NCBI GenBank assembly: GCA_947044365.1
Contig: OX345636.1
Span: 19,446,548-19,510,547 of the forward strand
Direction of reading: 5' to 3'
Length of the DNA stretch: 64,000 bases
DNA from: Petrosia ficiformis
Lineage: Eukaryota > Porifera > Demospongiae > Haplosclerida > Petrosiidae
Shown piece after piece: positions 1-11,090 of the stretch (its first letter is position 1; each line of letters opens with the position of its first letter). A model generated the notes under the pieces. The model was not told where the DNA came from. It searched no databases and saw only the letters and a program-made list of their open reading frames with translations. The translations under genes and the position numbers were made by a program.

Positions 1-3000
1 GAATAAATGGCATTTTGCCACAGAAACAACATTTACTATTTGCAAAGCCATTTCTACAAAATGTTTTAACATTAGATGGACAAAAATATCCAATAGTCAT
101 TCTCCACTGCTGCAGTGGTCATAGATACCCAAGCATGTAAATGGTATGGTTACTGACCAGCAGGCAGCAGAGTTATTGCATGTACAGTGAATAGTATTTT
201 AATACATTTATTATGGTTGCAGTTTCATACCATAGCAGTTTTGGATTTTCAATTTACAGGTTATCTTGGGAACCAAAGCAGCTTGACCCAGCAAATAATT
301 ATTAAATTATTGTTGTACCATATTAATTATTCAAATTACTTTCATTGTAATTAATTATTACAGAAAATAACTTAAGTGGGTTTGTGGTTGGATTTCCTGA
401 GATTTCTTTCAAATCCCTGGATTCCCCCTGTGGATTTCTGTATATTCCCGTATTCACTAGGATTCCCAGACTTCTTTCTAGATTCCTCCAGATTTCTCCT
501 GTCCTGTACGAGATTTCTGGGTTGTTGCGAACCCCTTGACTAAAATTTAAATGATGACATGCAATATATGTAAAAGATTGAAATGAGCTTCAATCATTTG
601 AGGATGAAATGTGATATCAGAAATAAACTTTAAATAATGAAGGTACTGAGGAAGTATATGATAAATCAGATATGAAATACGAGATAAAATATTTGAATTA
701 TTAGAAATGACGTTTCAGATGTTAATTATGAGATTAAAGTGAAATGATCATGATATATGATAAGACATTGAAGTTTGAGATTGTAAATGAAATCAGCTTA
801 TACTTCATACTTCATGTTTGTCTTACATGTGAATCATCAATTTTTTCAATTACAATGAGAATAATATATTCAATAATATTGTTTATGAAAAATAGGCACT
901 TCCTCTGTTTTGTAGCTCGTCTCGCCTCCCCTTTTTTGAATGAAACAATTAGCAGCCAGTGAAGTATGATCATGAAAATACGATAAATTATATCATACAG
1001 GTAAATATATTGACACTTAACTATATTCACATCTAATATGTAGGTAGACTACACCCAACAGACACATCATGAAAATTCATTATCTGACCACAAGTAATGA
1101 ACACTCAAGTTTAATAATTAAATGTCCATGTGAATGTGCTAATAATTTAACTAGTATTACTATTGTTGTTCATACTCTATATTAAATAAATATGGAAGTT
1201 TTCATGTATAAAGGTTCGGATTTGGATTTCTTCTGATCGTAAACATAATGCCAAAGCCTATGGCCTTCTTCAATCACTGTATTGTACCCAGAATTTACTG
1301 GTATGGGAGGTCATACTGACAACGATGACCTGGCTCTCAACTTTTTGTGAGTTAATTACCATAGAGACTAATCATTATGCTGCTCAAAAGACTGGTTCAA
1401 AACTTCTGATTGCCCTGGTTCAAGGACTTCTAGTAATGAAGTACCGAGTTGCCTGGGTGTTATTATTCTTATGAATCTTCATTATCTCCCTCACATCTGT
1501 ATTTATTGGAATACTGACAAATAAAGACAAATATAATGATAAATATAAGTATAATCATTTAGTTCACAGTTTTATCAAATGTGTAATTACACATTTAGTG
1601 ATGTTTAAAATACTTAAATAGCCACTAAACAGTTTTGTATGTTTGTGACTAGTTTTTAACATATTATAATCAAATGGATAAGCCGGCACAAAAATTATAC
1701 ATCAACCACATGGTACAAGTGTGAAAACTTATCGCTAAAAAAATACAAACTGGAATTGATTTCAGACTCTAACAAGAAATTTATTCAGCTCAGTGATGGA
1801 TAATAATAACGAGAGCTAGTCATCTGTAACAATCAGTACATGCATGGACCCCTGATTGAGGAAGAGCAGGTCTTCATCAAATACCCAATTAGTACTTGGT
1901 ACTGAAGTAAAAATTTCCATTAGAATAACTAGCCCTTTAATCAAAAATGTCTCAATTAAAATACTACTGCACTATTAAATGTAGAATCTTGGTGTTGCTT
2001 CTACACCCATGTGGGTGGGGTCTGTAGTGAGTATAGTTAGCATAACCACAGCATCCTGGAGGAAGCTATATTTTAGAAACCCACAACAATGATGAGAGTG
2101 TAGTTGTTTATAAGCTAGAACTTTTGTTGCCTACAACTCAAGCCCCCACTTTTTAATATTTATGTCCTTATTTAAGGGGTGATAATTTTTGGAAGGGTTC
2201 TTTCCCTCCTTGGCTGAGGTGTCCATGCCTGCTAAGCACCTTGTTCATTGGAAGGAGTAGTTTAGAACCCGAAGTTACTCAATAATGTATAACTCCACCT
2301 ATGCGCAATGTAGGAAGGGTTTTGCATATTCTATTAACTCCATTGATAGGTGAGAGACAAACAATTTTCTTTTGTATATTCAATTAACTTGATTGATAGG
2401 TTGAATCAGCAAAACGTGCCTTTCGCAGGCGGGGTATCCAGGCTACAAAATGACGAAACCATTCCATATAAATATGTTTGTTCATCCAACTGTTATCATA
2501 TATCATAAATAGAGTACCACTGACAGCACCTTCCTTTAATCTCTTGGGGACACATCTTTTTCGAGGATACACCATAAGTGGATGGAGTGTGCCCAGACAA
2601 GTGCAGTATGAGTTTTACCTTGTTAGCATAGGTAAGGCTATAAAATGGATATGAAAACCTCAGCAGTAGATCTATGTGACAACTGTTTTCTTTGCAACTA
2701 AGTTAGGGATAATGCTCACTAAACACTGGATTGTGAAAGAAATGCAAAAACATCTACTGTACTAATTATCCAAGAATTAGAATGAGTATTCGGATACGTA
2801 AGAAAAAGTCAAATGGTGAGTAGATTGATGTTCTCATTCATCTTATACAATCCAAATATATGTTTTATCTCACTGCAAAGCGAAGGAACAGTCAGGGAAC
2901 GGTCAGGTAGACTGACCATACAAACTTTTTCTGTTAACTACTAAAACTTGAAAACTTGGTAGGGGTGGTACAGCACTCATTAGTAGGTATTGGAATAATA

Positions 3001-3368
3001 AATTATCATAGTAATAATCCAAGTGTTTGCGAGAAGAAATCGATCTATTATGGCTACTGTATCCTGCTTTTTGTGTAACAATGATATTAGTCAGGGACAC
3101 AAAATTAAAGCTAACCGTTATGTTGGTTAAAATTTGAAACACAATAGCTACATTAATAGTTTTATTTGAATGATAATACACTGCAAGTAATTTCAATTTT
3201 TCGTCTTGCAGCAGAGTTACTGTCCATACAACTTTGCTATTAGATCTTCTAGTCAAATGCATGATACACTGAATAATAAATACTTCAGAATTCTCACATC
3301 CAACATTCGACTATGTATTGGTTCATTAGTCATCAGATAACAACAGTTTTTGACGGAAGTGTTGATTG
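1..3368. other. Non-coding stretch, no gene seen
   Basis: I see no exon series, domain or RNA gene here. ORFs are short (119 codons at most) and low-complexity. Around 385-530 there is an irregular run of GATTTCT/GATTCC-like words, probably a decayed simple repeat. Around 2320-2405 two imperfect copies of a block ending TTGATAGGT lie about 60 bases apart. It may be intergenic sequence or part of a gene outside the window. Confidence 0.5.
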
Positions 3369-4190
3369 TAGCCCTTTAATCCTGGAAACTGATATTTAAG
3401 AAGCGGTTGAGCATAATTGATGTGTAAATCAAATACAATGGTGCCCTGGGGATTAAACTGTCTTGTTTCGATTTTTCTGCTGTCAGATGTAAACACTTAT
3501 TGTCTTGATACTTCTCTGTGTTGCTTTCTTTCCCAGGATGATTTGTACCTCATATGGAGATCCCATTGGCCTTAATAAATCTTTTCCTGCGAGTTGTTTG
3601 ACATATTTGTTGGAAAGTCATTCTGTGGGTACTTGGTTACAACCAATATTCAGGAGGTAGCTGGGCCACTCTAGCTGTGTGCATGGTGTGAGGCAGCAGT
3701 ACACTCAATGTGTCTATTATTCAAGGTATTCTGCTGGTGGATGCGAACACTGCTTTTAATTTCTTAATAGTCAAAATTGTAGCCCTTTAATCCTGGAAAC
3801 TGATATTTAAGAAGCGGTTGAGCATAATTGATGTGTAAATCAAATACAATGGTGCCCTGGGGATTAAACTGTCTTGTTTCGATTTTTCTGCTGTCAGATG
3901 TAAACACTTATTGTCTTGATACTTCTCTGTGTTGCTTTCTTTCCCAGGATGATTTGTACCTCATATGGAGATCCCATTGGCCTTAATAAATCTTTTCCTG
4001 CGAGTTGTTTGACATATTTGTTGGAAAGTCATTCTGTGAGTACTTGGTTACAACCAATATTCAGGAGGTAGCTGGGCCACTCTAGCTGTGTGCATGGTGT
4101 GAGGCAGCAGTACACTCAATGTGTCTATTATTCAAGGTATTCTGCTGGTGGATGCGAACACTGGTTTTAATTTCTTAATAGTCAAAATTC
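3369..4190. repeat. 411-bp tandem direct duplication
   Basis: Bases 3369-3779 and 3780-4190 are two head-to-tail copies of the same 411-bp sequence. By eye they differ at very few positions, for example GTGGGTACT versus GTGAGTACT and CACTGCTTTT versus CACTGGTTTT. The junction is exact: the second copy starts with the same GTAGCCCTTTAATCC as the first. No open reading frame crosses the unit. The near identity suggests a recent duplication, or an assembly duplication. Confidence 0.93.
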
Positions 4191-4379
4191 TTTAAGGAAT
4201 GTTTTACACTTGGGTCCTTCGTTTGCTACTATTGTTATTAATTCTTACTGTTCTGATCACCACTTTTGTCACAGGAACGACTCAATGAGACAACCCACAG
4301 GTACTGGCAATTGGTCTCATTCATCATTTAGCAATGAGTCACAACGTTGAGGCTTTGAAAAAGTTTTAAATTACACTAC

Positions 4380-4640
4380 AGCTCCAGATGCATGCTGTAA
4401 AGTCACCACCTAAGTGGAGTTGGGCTTTTCATTACCGGCGGCGCTGGTACTGGTAAGAGTCACGTGATTAGTGTAGTTCATGAGCACTTTGAATGTTAAC
4501 ACGAGATAGATGGGTGACAACACCTTACTCTCGAGTACTGGGTAGAATTCGTACTGGACAGCAAACTCCAGACGATATCACTCTGCTCAGGATCTGTTTG
4601 ACTTCTGGTATAGATACTCCAGTGGATATTGAACAGTTGT
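4380..4640 (+). mobile_element. PIF1-like helicase fragment (Helitron-type or PIF1 family)
   Basis: One frame reads a hydrophobic strand followed by GGAGTGKS, a perfect Walker A (P-loop), at 4437-4460, then SHVISVVHEHFE and a stop. A second frame downstream (about 4525-4610) reads YSRVLGRIRTGQQTPDDITL, which resembles the segment near the end of PIF1/Helitron helicases. The pieces are in different frames and separated by a stop, so this is a dead remnant. Such helicase islands in animals usually derive from Helitrons, but neither the Rep domain nor Helitron ends are visible. Confidence 0.6.
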
Positions 4641-4745
4641 AATATCTTGTACTTCTCATAAATAGGAATTAATACGGCATGTATAATTTAGTCAGTATTG
4701 TAAAAGACCTCAATCACAACAAATTGGCAATGAGGAAAACTAGAG

Positions 4746-4925
4746 ATGACTACACTTGTCGGTAGAGTGGAACGATTTGACCCTAACCTAGAGCACTGGC
4801 AGCAGTATGTTGAACGTTTAGGTCACTTTCTGGACGCAAATGGTATCACTGACGAAGGAAAGAAGCGTTTGGTATTCCTAACGGTTGTAGGACTTGCAGC
4901 ATACAGGCTACTGGTACAGAATTGA
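4746..4925 (+). mobile_element. Gag-like N-terminal fragment of an LTR retroelement
   Basis: A 59-codon ORF begins with ATG at 4746 and ends TGA at 4923-4925. Its pattern is a short start, then RVERFDPNLEHWQQYVERL, a hydrophobic turn, then KKRLVFLTVVGLAAYRLL. This is the typical start of Ty3/gypsy gag proteins in invertebrates (F-dP-...-W..Y.eRl..yf.an.i....k...fLt.iG...Y.lL). It stops at the point where the family continues, so it is a truncated relic. No LTR, protease or reverse transcriptase follows. A related integrase remnant lies at about 17.7 kb. Confidence 0.55.
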
Positions 4926-4969
4926 ACACTACTTACAACCGCACACAAGTATCGCTTCTTTGTGTATTT

Positions 4970-6232
4970 TGCCTTTACTCTAAGCTATCTCTATATAACC
5001 TCATAAAGTTAGTGATTGAAGTATCTGAATATATACAAAAAATGTTTTTTGATGTGATGGTTGGTTGGTTGGTTAAAAACAAGCATTACCTAGTTCTGTG
5101 ATGTTGTCATCATTGAGCTCATTCAATTTTTGTGGCAACTGCTAAACAGTTTGAAAGCCATTTCAAATTTATTCGAAACTTTAGTGGCTTCTGGTAAAAG
5201 GTTTGGACACACCCTTCTTGCTAAGAATATAAACATTCTCATCCTAACAACAAAAATGCAGTGAGTTTGGTTTTGTTTAAGTGATTATAATCATACCTTT
5301 AATGCTCTGTGGACACGATTGCCCACGAATGTGCCAGAGTAATAGGCTTGTCTTTCAACATTAAAAGAAGCTAATGCTTCATCAAGACAACGCACAAATG
5401 GTCCATCTTCTTTCTCAAATTTTGTTAAAGTTCTTTCTTGTTTTATTTTCTTTTCCTAGTGAGATTTACAATGTATAGTTGTTTATAGAAAGTATTTTGT
5501 GCAACATTATAGCTTACTAGTTCAGCTATTAGTCTGTTGTTGTAAATTATCACCTCTTCAATTTGTTGTGTCTGATCTATTGGAGCTACCAAGGATAGAT
5601 AAGTTTTTAGCTGCTCTGCAGCAGTTACCTCTTTCTGAGCAGTTTCTAATTGATGTTTCAATTTAGAAAGTGTAATAGTAGCGATTTTAAATTTCTGAAA
5701 AGCTGTTGTGGAACTTTCTGTTTTTGAGTTACTGTCAGATGCAAGCATTTGATCAAGTACATGACAGTCTTCTTCTAAGGATGTAAAACATTTGGTGGAA
5801 TATTCCAAGTGAAATATGCAAGCCTGGTAAGCAGACCTACATGTACATGTACAATTGTTATGAAATATCATCTTTATATATACCCGAGACAGAGGAATCC
5901 TAAAAAATGGTTTTCTAACAACGTTGTTGAATGTTTTAGCATTTCTAAGGTTGCCTCCAGAACTTACAAACATTTTGTAATCTTCAAAAATAGATTCTGT
6001 TGTTCGATGAACTATAGCAGATATCGATGGTAATTGTATATCTTCTTTAGTACATAAGCACCATAGGCAACAGTGTTTTCGTAATAAGATTTTTTTTATA
6101 TTAGTGTGTTTGTAAAATATAACAACTATACCAGATGGTCCTGAAAATCCAAACATGTTACATAAATGTTCGTAGTCTCCACTAAGAAATACTTGTATAG
6201 ATTTACTACTAAAGGTTTTGCTAAAATCAATT
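4970..6232 (-). mobile_element. Transposon X, minus copy: central and C-terminal coding part
   Basis: Read on the minus strand from about 6232, the frame gives VFLSGDYEHLCNMFGFSGPSG, a short probable intron, then KHCCLWCLCTKEDI, then EEDCHVLDQMLASDSN and a Lys/Glu-rich helical stretch. After a short frame break comes GPFVRCLDEALASFNVERQ... ending GNRVHRALK at a GT splice site. The acidic GDYE and the C-x2-C pair are the conserved signature of a family of uncharacterised animal transposon proteins that, from memory, includes the N-RAG-TP elements. The copy ends near 4970, inside the exon before the C-terminal domain, so it is truncated. Upstream it is interrupted by element Y. Stops after NLTRKRK show decay. 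Confidence 0.6.
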
Positions 6233-6269
6233 GTTTATAAGGTAACTTCCATTCCGTATGTTGTACACA

Positions 6270-8195
6270 GCAAAAACTGAAGGGTCAAAACAACTTTGAA
6301 AGTTAATTCAACTCATATATTTCGTGTCAAAACTACGTCATTGTGACCTTCATGGGTAAAAACAACCAATTTGGTTAACTATAACCATAAAAGTAAAAAT
6401 TAAAACAAACTTTATTAAAATTTGTTAAAGTTACCAAGAAGGGTTAAAACAACCATTTTACACAATAATGCCATATGCATGTATATAAAATAGAAACACC
6501 ACATTCAAATCTATATTCTTTTTATAATACAAAATGTGCAAGTTGCTGATGTGTATATACAAGTATATGCGGTACACAAAAAATGGCAGTACTGTACAAA
6601 TTTAAAAAAGGAATAATTATAAAATACTGATTTATAAATAAAAGGAAATTATATGCTTACACTTTCAAAAAATAATGGTTCAGAGTAATGTATGACAAGC
6701 CATCTGAAAGCACATGAGCATAAAAAACACCAGGGTCTAGTATGTCCTCAATTTGCTACAAGACCTTTTTTGGTGTTATAGCAATTACACATGCATGATA
6801 ATGTGAATCAAAATATAGAGTCTTGTACACAGTAACTAAAAATGTAATGAAATCTCTTCCAATAACTAGTATTTCTTCCACACGACTAAATACAGGGTCA
6901 AGTCCATCAAATCTGTAATAACATAGGCATTGTTGTTTTTATAAACTATTCCATCTTTTTTTTATCCACATTGGTCGAAAGAGTGCTGTTTCGAAGCTGA
7001 TTTGTGGGAATATCCTAATTAATGCATCTTGAACATCTTTTGTTTCTTCTAGTAGTTGGGTAATGCCAGTGGAGTTGTGTGAAGGTCCGCACTCGATTCA
7101 ATTGTTAATTAATTTTCCTGATGCTAGTTCATACCTCATCCATCGCTGGTGACGGCTCGCCAGACTGAGTGACACATTCTTGAAGTTGGCTAGTCGAGAA
7201 GCTTGCTTGAAAAAGTTCAATTTAGCCTCATGTCTAATCGTCCATGTTCTAATCATTGGACCAATTTGTAAAATTTGTTCTGGATAATGGACAAGAAAAT
7301 GCATTTTAGGGAAAAAAGAATCTGATCCATATAACCTCAGATGTGTGCTGTTATGATCTCTAATTAGAATTTTTAATGAATTACAAAGACTTACAGAGCC
7401 AACAGGACAAAGTACAATATCAAGTATTTTGCGTAACAGAAGGAAGCAAGTCCAGTGCTCTTCATCTTCAGGAATCGTGTTCCCAATAAGAAAAGGCAGT
7501 ATTCGAAAGAGCGTAAGTGTTTGTGATGCAGACTGACAAAGATGGCTATCAGGGGAATTCAACTGACGACCTAAAATAGGAACAGGCTTATCACATTCCA
7601 CGTAACCGTAATTAAAACTAAGTAATCTTTGATTGAAGTCATCAATTGAAAATAATTTATTTGTATATTAAAAGCAAACGCTATAACTCATGAGAATCCA
7701 CTCCCTCAAGAATGTCATGCATCATGTCATGTGGAAGTCCTCCATTAAACATTGAATAAAATCTAACTCCTAGAAGAGAAGAACTTCTGTTAATCCCATA
7801 TGTTTTAGAAGAATGGTCAGCAGCTGGACCATCAAGCAATTGAAGATGGCTTTGATGACTTGTATCTGATCGTTTTTGAAACAAAACTGTTCGAAGCAGA
7901 TTCTCGAGTACAAAGGCAAGTACGACAATATCGAAATGCAAATGAGAATGACTTCTTAAAACCACCTAGATAGTTACTTGCAAGATTGTCTGCCGAAAAA
8001 ACTACTAGAGCCCCTCTAAATGTATGTGTTGTACCAATTGATGTTGTTATTTCAATTCCCGTTGTAGATAATGTGTTGACATCATTTAAGAAGGGTTTCA
8101 AAATTGCATCAAGACCATGTTTTTCTATGACTGGGACAGTAGCTACAATTGTCAAATTGATAATTTTAAGCTGTGACCTATATTTAGGGACCGAA
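6270..8195 (-). mobile_element. Transposon Y: DDE-type transposase relic inserted in X
   Basis: Minus-strand coding pieces in order: 8195-7832 reads KYRSQLKIINL... then FRGALVVFSADNLASN and RYCRTCLC; after a frameshift 7860-7681 reads TYGINRSSSLL and LPHDMMHDILEGV; 7601-7098 reads FPKMHFLVHYPEQILQIGP and IRHEAKLNFFKQAS. Further down, to about 6750, a broken frame reads NAYVITDLMD. The Asp in SADN, the MHDILEG box and the H-VHYP-...-GP-...-R-E-K-FK box are typical of an uncharacterised DDE-like transposase family in animals. The last box recalls the C-terminal region of plant CACTA TNP2 proteins. Three repeats of GGGT(T/C)AAAACAAC at 6279, 6353 and 6439 may be near its 3' end. Confidence 0.55.
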
Positions 8196-9165
8196 TTTGG
8201 ATGGGGCAGGTTGAGGATTTGAAAGTTCATCTTGTAAGAGGAACCCCCTTTATCACCTCCTACTTTGACCCAAATTTCATTACTTGGAATTCCATTATGC
8301 CAGGTTAGTCTGGCTAATCTGTGAGAATTGTAACTATAATACTTCTGTTACATTTACATTTATGATTTAATATACCGATTGTTTTTGTCAAGTAATTCCT
8401 TTACTTTATAGGTTAAGTGTGGGACAAACTATTGGAGCTCCTTTCATCTCTTCTCCTCCAGATTAACAATTAAAGGAGAACAGCACACAGAATGTTGTCA
8501 TCATGAGTTAGCTCCTTTACTCTCTTTCTCATCTTCCTTTCACTTGCTATTTGTACTCCCCATTCTCTCATCTATCTAAGAATGTGTTTCAATAAATACT
8601 AGTATATGTCTATAGTACCTCCTCAAGTTTACTCCAGGGTATCCCTAGGTCTGCCTTCATTCTGGTGTTACTTCTATTGATGACTGTAACAATTCCACTC
8701 TTTCTATTTTAGACAATGTTTTAATTTCATGAATCAGTTGAAACCCACCATCACCACTTAAGTCCTTTCTTAGGCTAATGGAGGTACTTCTTTGTTTGAT
8801 TGTCTGGAGAGATGCTTCAGGTGAATTTACTCTGACAGTAGGTACGTGTATGAAGTTGAGAGGCTAATTGTAGAGTTAAAGAACATTTACATGTAATTGT
8901 GTATGCTACTTTCATACACAAATTTTACCTGTCCTCCTGTAGGTATTCGGAACTGATTACTGACCATCATTCGTTTCACTGAAGTACTTGCTAAACTCTT
9001 TTCTGTACTTGGAGTGGTTGGTCCATAATATCGTTTACTGTAATAAGATCAGGAGATTGACTGACAATATGGAAGAGTGTACATCCACTTTGAACATGGG
9101 CAGAGTAATTTTTGAGAGTCACAAGTTTGTTGCAGGAATGAAGATGGCAAACTACTATTGTACCT
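8196..9165 (-). mobile_element. Transposon X, minus copy: RAG1-like zinc finger and downstream segment
   Basis: On the minus strand about 9165-9000 reads GTIVVCHLHSCNKLVTLKNY followed by SAHVQSGC. This matches the pattern of the RAG1 N-terminal zinc region (C-x4-C-x-x-x-V-S/T-L-x-x-Y-x-x-H). After a one-base frame break it continues TPSTEKSLASTSVKRMM and PTGGQ at a GT donor. A second piece (about 8880-8640) carries PLNFIHVPTVRV and, after a frameshift, IPWSKLEEVL. At 8320-8220 the frame LTWHNGIPSNEIWVKVGGDK runs into FQILNLPHPNS, where it meets element Y. The N-terminal Cys region expected upstream is missing on this strand. Confidence 0.6.
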
Positions 9166-9204
9166 TCTAAAATTTTCAGGAGGATGTTTGATGGCTTGAG
9201 AATG

Positions 9205-9454
9205 AAACACTTGAGAATTTGTGTAGAGTATGTGGACAAAGTACAAGTATTGAGTGAAATTTAAATGTAGTGACCATTATAATACATTTAATGTAGACAT
9301 CAATACAGATATTGACAGTCGTCACCCAAAATCATTTTGTCATGGATGCTATTCGATTACAACAAGAAAAGCCAATGCTGATAAAGAGAATAAACCATTT
9401 ATTACTGGACTTAACAGCTTCTCATGGAACGACCATTATGCAATGTTTGTATGA
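9205..9454 (+). mobile_element. Transposon X, plus copy: RAG1 N-terminal-domain-like Cys/His region
   Basis: The plus strand reads NLCRVCGQS at 9210-9236, then after a frame break DINTDIDSRHPKSFCHGCYS, then basic residues and FSWNDH. In vertebrate RAG1 the central non-core region carries the same order: a C-x2-C box beginning L-C-R-x-C-G, then D-V-D...HP-x-x-FCH-x-CW and, after about 25 residues, W-x-x-H. The order, spacing and the HP-x-x-FCH-x-C core make this a strong by-eye match. About five bases later the sequence jumps to the right arm, so the middle of the protein is deleted in this copy. Confidence 0.6.
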
Positions 9455-9459
9455 CATAA

Positions 9460-11090
9460 TATGTACTTGATCAAATGCTTGCATCTGACAGTAACTCAAA
9501 AACAGAAAGTTCCACAACAGCTTTTCAGAAATTTAAAATCGCTACTATTACACTTTCTAAATTGAAACATCAATTAGAAACTGCTCAGAAAGAGGTAACT
9601 GCTTGCAGAGCAGCTAAAAACTTATCTATCCTTGGTAGCTCCAATAGATCAGACACAACAAATTGAAGAGGTGATAATTTACAACAGACTAATAGCTGAA
9701 CTAGTAAGCTATAATGTCGCACAAAATACTTTCTATAAACAACTATACATTGTAAATCTCACTAGGAAAAGAAGATAAAACAAGAAAGAACTTTAACAAA
9801 ATTTGAGAAAGAAGATGGACCATTTGTGCGTTGTCTTGATGAAGCATTAGCTTCTTTAAATGTTGAAAGACAAGCCTATTACTCTGGCACATTCGTGGGC
9901 AATCATGTCCACAGAGCATTAAAGGTATGATTATAATCACTTAAACAAAACCAAACTCACTGCATTTTTGTTGTTAGGATGAGAATGTTCATATTCTTTG
10001 TTCAGCTTAGCAAGAAGGGTGTGTCCAAACCTTTTACCAGAAGCCACTAAAGTTTCAAATAAATTTGAAATGGCTTTCAAACTGTTTAGCAGTTGCCACA
10101 AAAATTGAATGAGCTCAATGATGACAACATCACAGAACTAGGTAATGCTTGTTTTTAACCAACCAACCATCACATCAAAAAACATTTTTATGGCCCGTAG
10201 GGCCATCCCTATAATTGCTTTCCACGTGGTTTAATGTATGTATATATATATATATATATATATATTCTTGTGTCACTTACACGACTATGCGTTGTATATG
10301 TAGTTAAGGAAGTTGCGTCATTCCCGGGGGCTCGGTCAATTAATGGGCGTGGCGCGTAAAAGAACGCGCGTTTGAGCTACAGACCAGCCAGGAAGATTCA
10401 GAAAGGATGTAAAACTGCTAATAACTGTTGTATATAGCAGAGAAACAGTATAGATATTATGCAAGAATCTTTAACAAGTAAGTATGATAAGTTGTTGAGT
10501 TTCAGACACGAGGAAGTCATCATTTAGAACCTTGAAGGAGTACCTCAGTCAGTTCATCAGACATCTGTGTATTTAGACTGCAATTAGGCTTACACTTACG
10601 TCTTCAGGAGTACACAGAAAGGTAGAGACACTAGTGCCATCAGCAATGCTTAATACATAGTCATCACAAAGCAAATATAGGGATGTTTTTTTCTCTATAT
10701 ACACTTGTTTGTATATATTCAGATACTTCAATCACTAACTTTATGAGGTTATATAGAGAAGAAATAAGTACTACTATTACACCAAAACTACATATGCTGG
10801 AAGTACACATGGTACCATTAATTAAAAAATGGCATTATGGAATGGGATTAATGGGAGAGCAAGGTGCTGAAAGCATACATACCTGCTTCAATGCCATCAA
10901 ACGGTCTTACGTTGGAATACCAAATAAAGTGAATCGGTTACACCGAGTTCTACAAGAACACCATCTACGGATTGATCCTGACAATTTGACACTTGCTCCT
11001 CCTATGAAGAAAAGGAAAATTGACCAAAATCAATACTTAATAGTTCTTATCCAAAATAGTATTAGCCTGAAATATAATAAATATACATAA
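9460..11090 (+). mobile_element. Transposon X, plus copy: C-terminal part
   Basis: Starts with MLASDSNSKTESSTTAFQKF, the same sequence as the minus copy, but with one extra base near 9604 that shifts the frame. Then GPFVRCLDEALASLNVERQ...GNHVHRALK ends at a GT site (9927). The next exon encodes a segment ending KFEMAFKLF, and the last exon (about 10720-11090) reads NFMRLYREEIS, TPKLHMLEVHMVPLIKKWHY and GLMGEQGAESIHTCFNAIKR, ending in a basic tail KKRKID. The intron before the last exon was hit by the repeat at 10190-10704. The C-terminal box (TPKLHMLE...MGEQGAESIH) is the most conserved part of this transposon family as I know it. Confidence 0.6.
10190..10704 (+). mobile_element. Dispersed repeat R1, copy 1, inserted in transposon X
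   Basis: The insertion interrupts the right arm between ACATTTT and TTTGTATATATTCAG, as shown by the uninterrupted left arm. It opens with the hairpin ATGGCCCGTAGGGCCAT, contains a (TA)n run at about 10239-10266, the block GGGGCTCGGTCAATTAATGG near 10327-10346, and ends near AGGGATGTTTTT. Related copies lie at about 33010, 45585, 58385 (inverted) and 60766. No coding capacity is seen, so it is non-autonomous. Confidence 0.7.

Noticed and set aside
5443..6156. A single 237-aa host gene
   Set aside because: The frame crosses a probable intron, carries family X motifs, and its sequence is repeated in inverted form at 9460; it is transposon sequence.
7986..8222. Plus-strand 78-codon ORF
   Set aside because: It is the antisense of the well-matched transposase Y frame on the minus strand.
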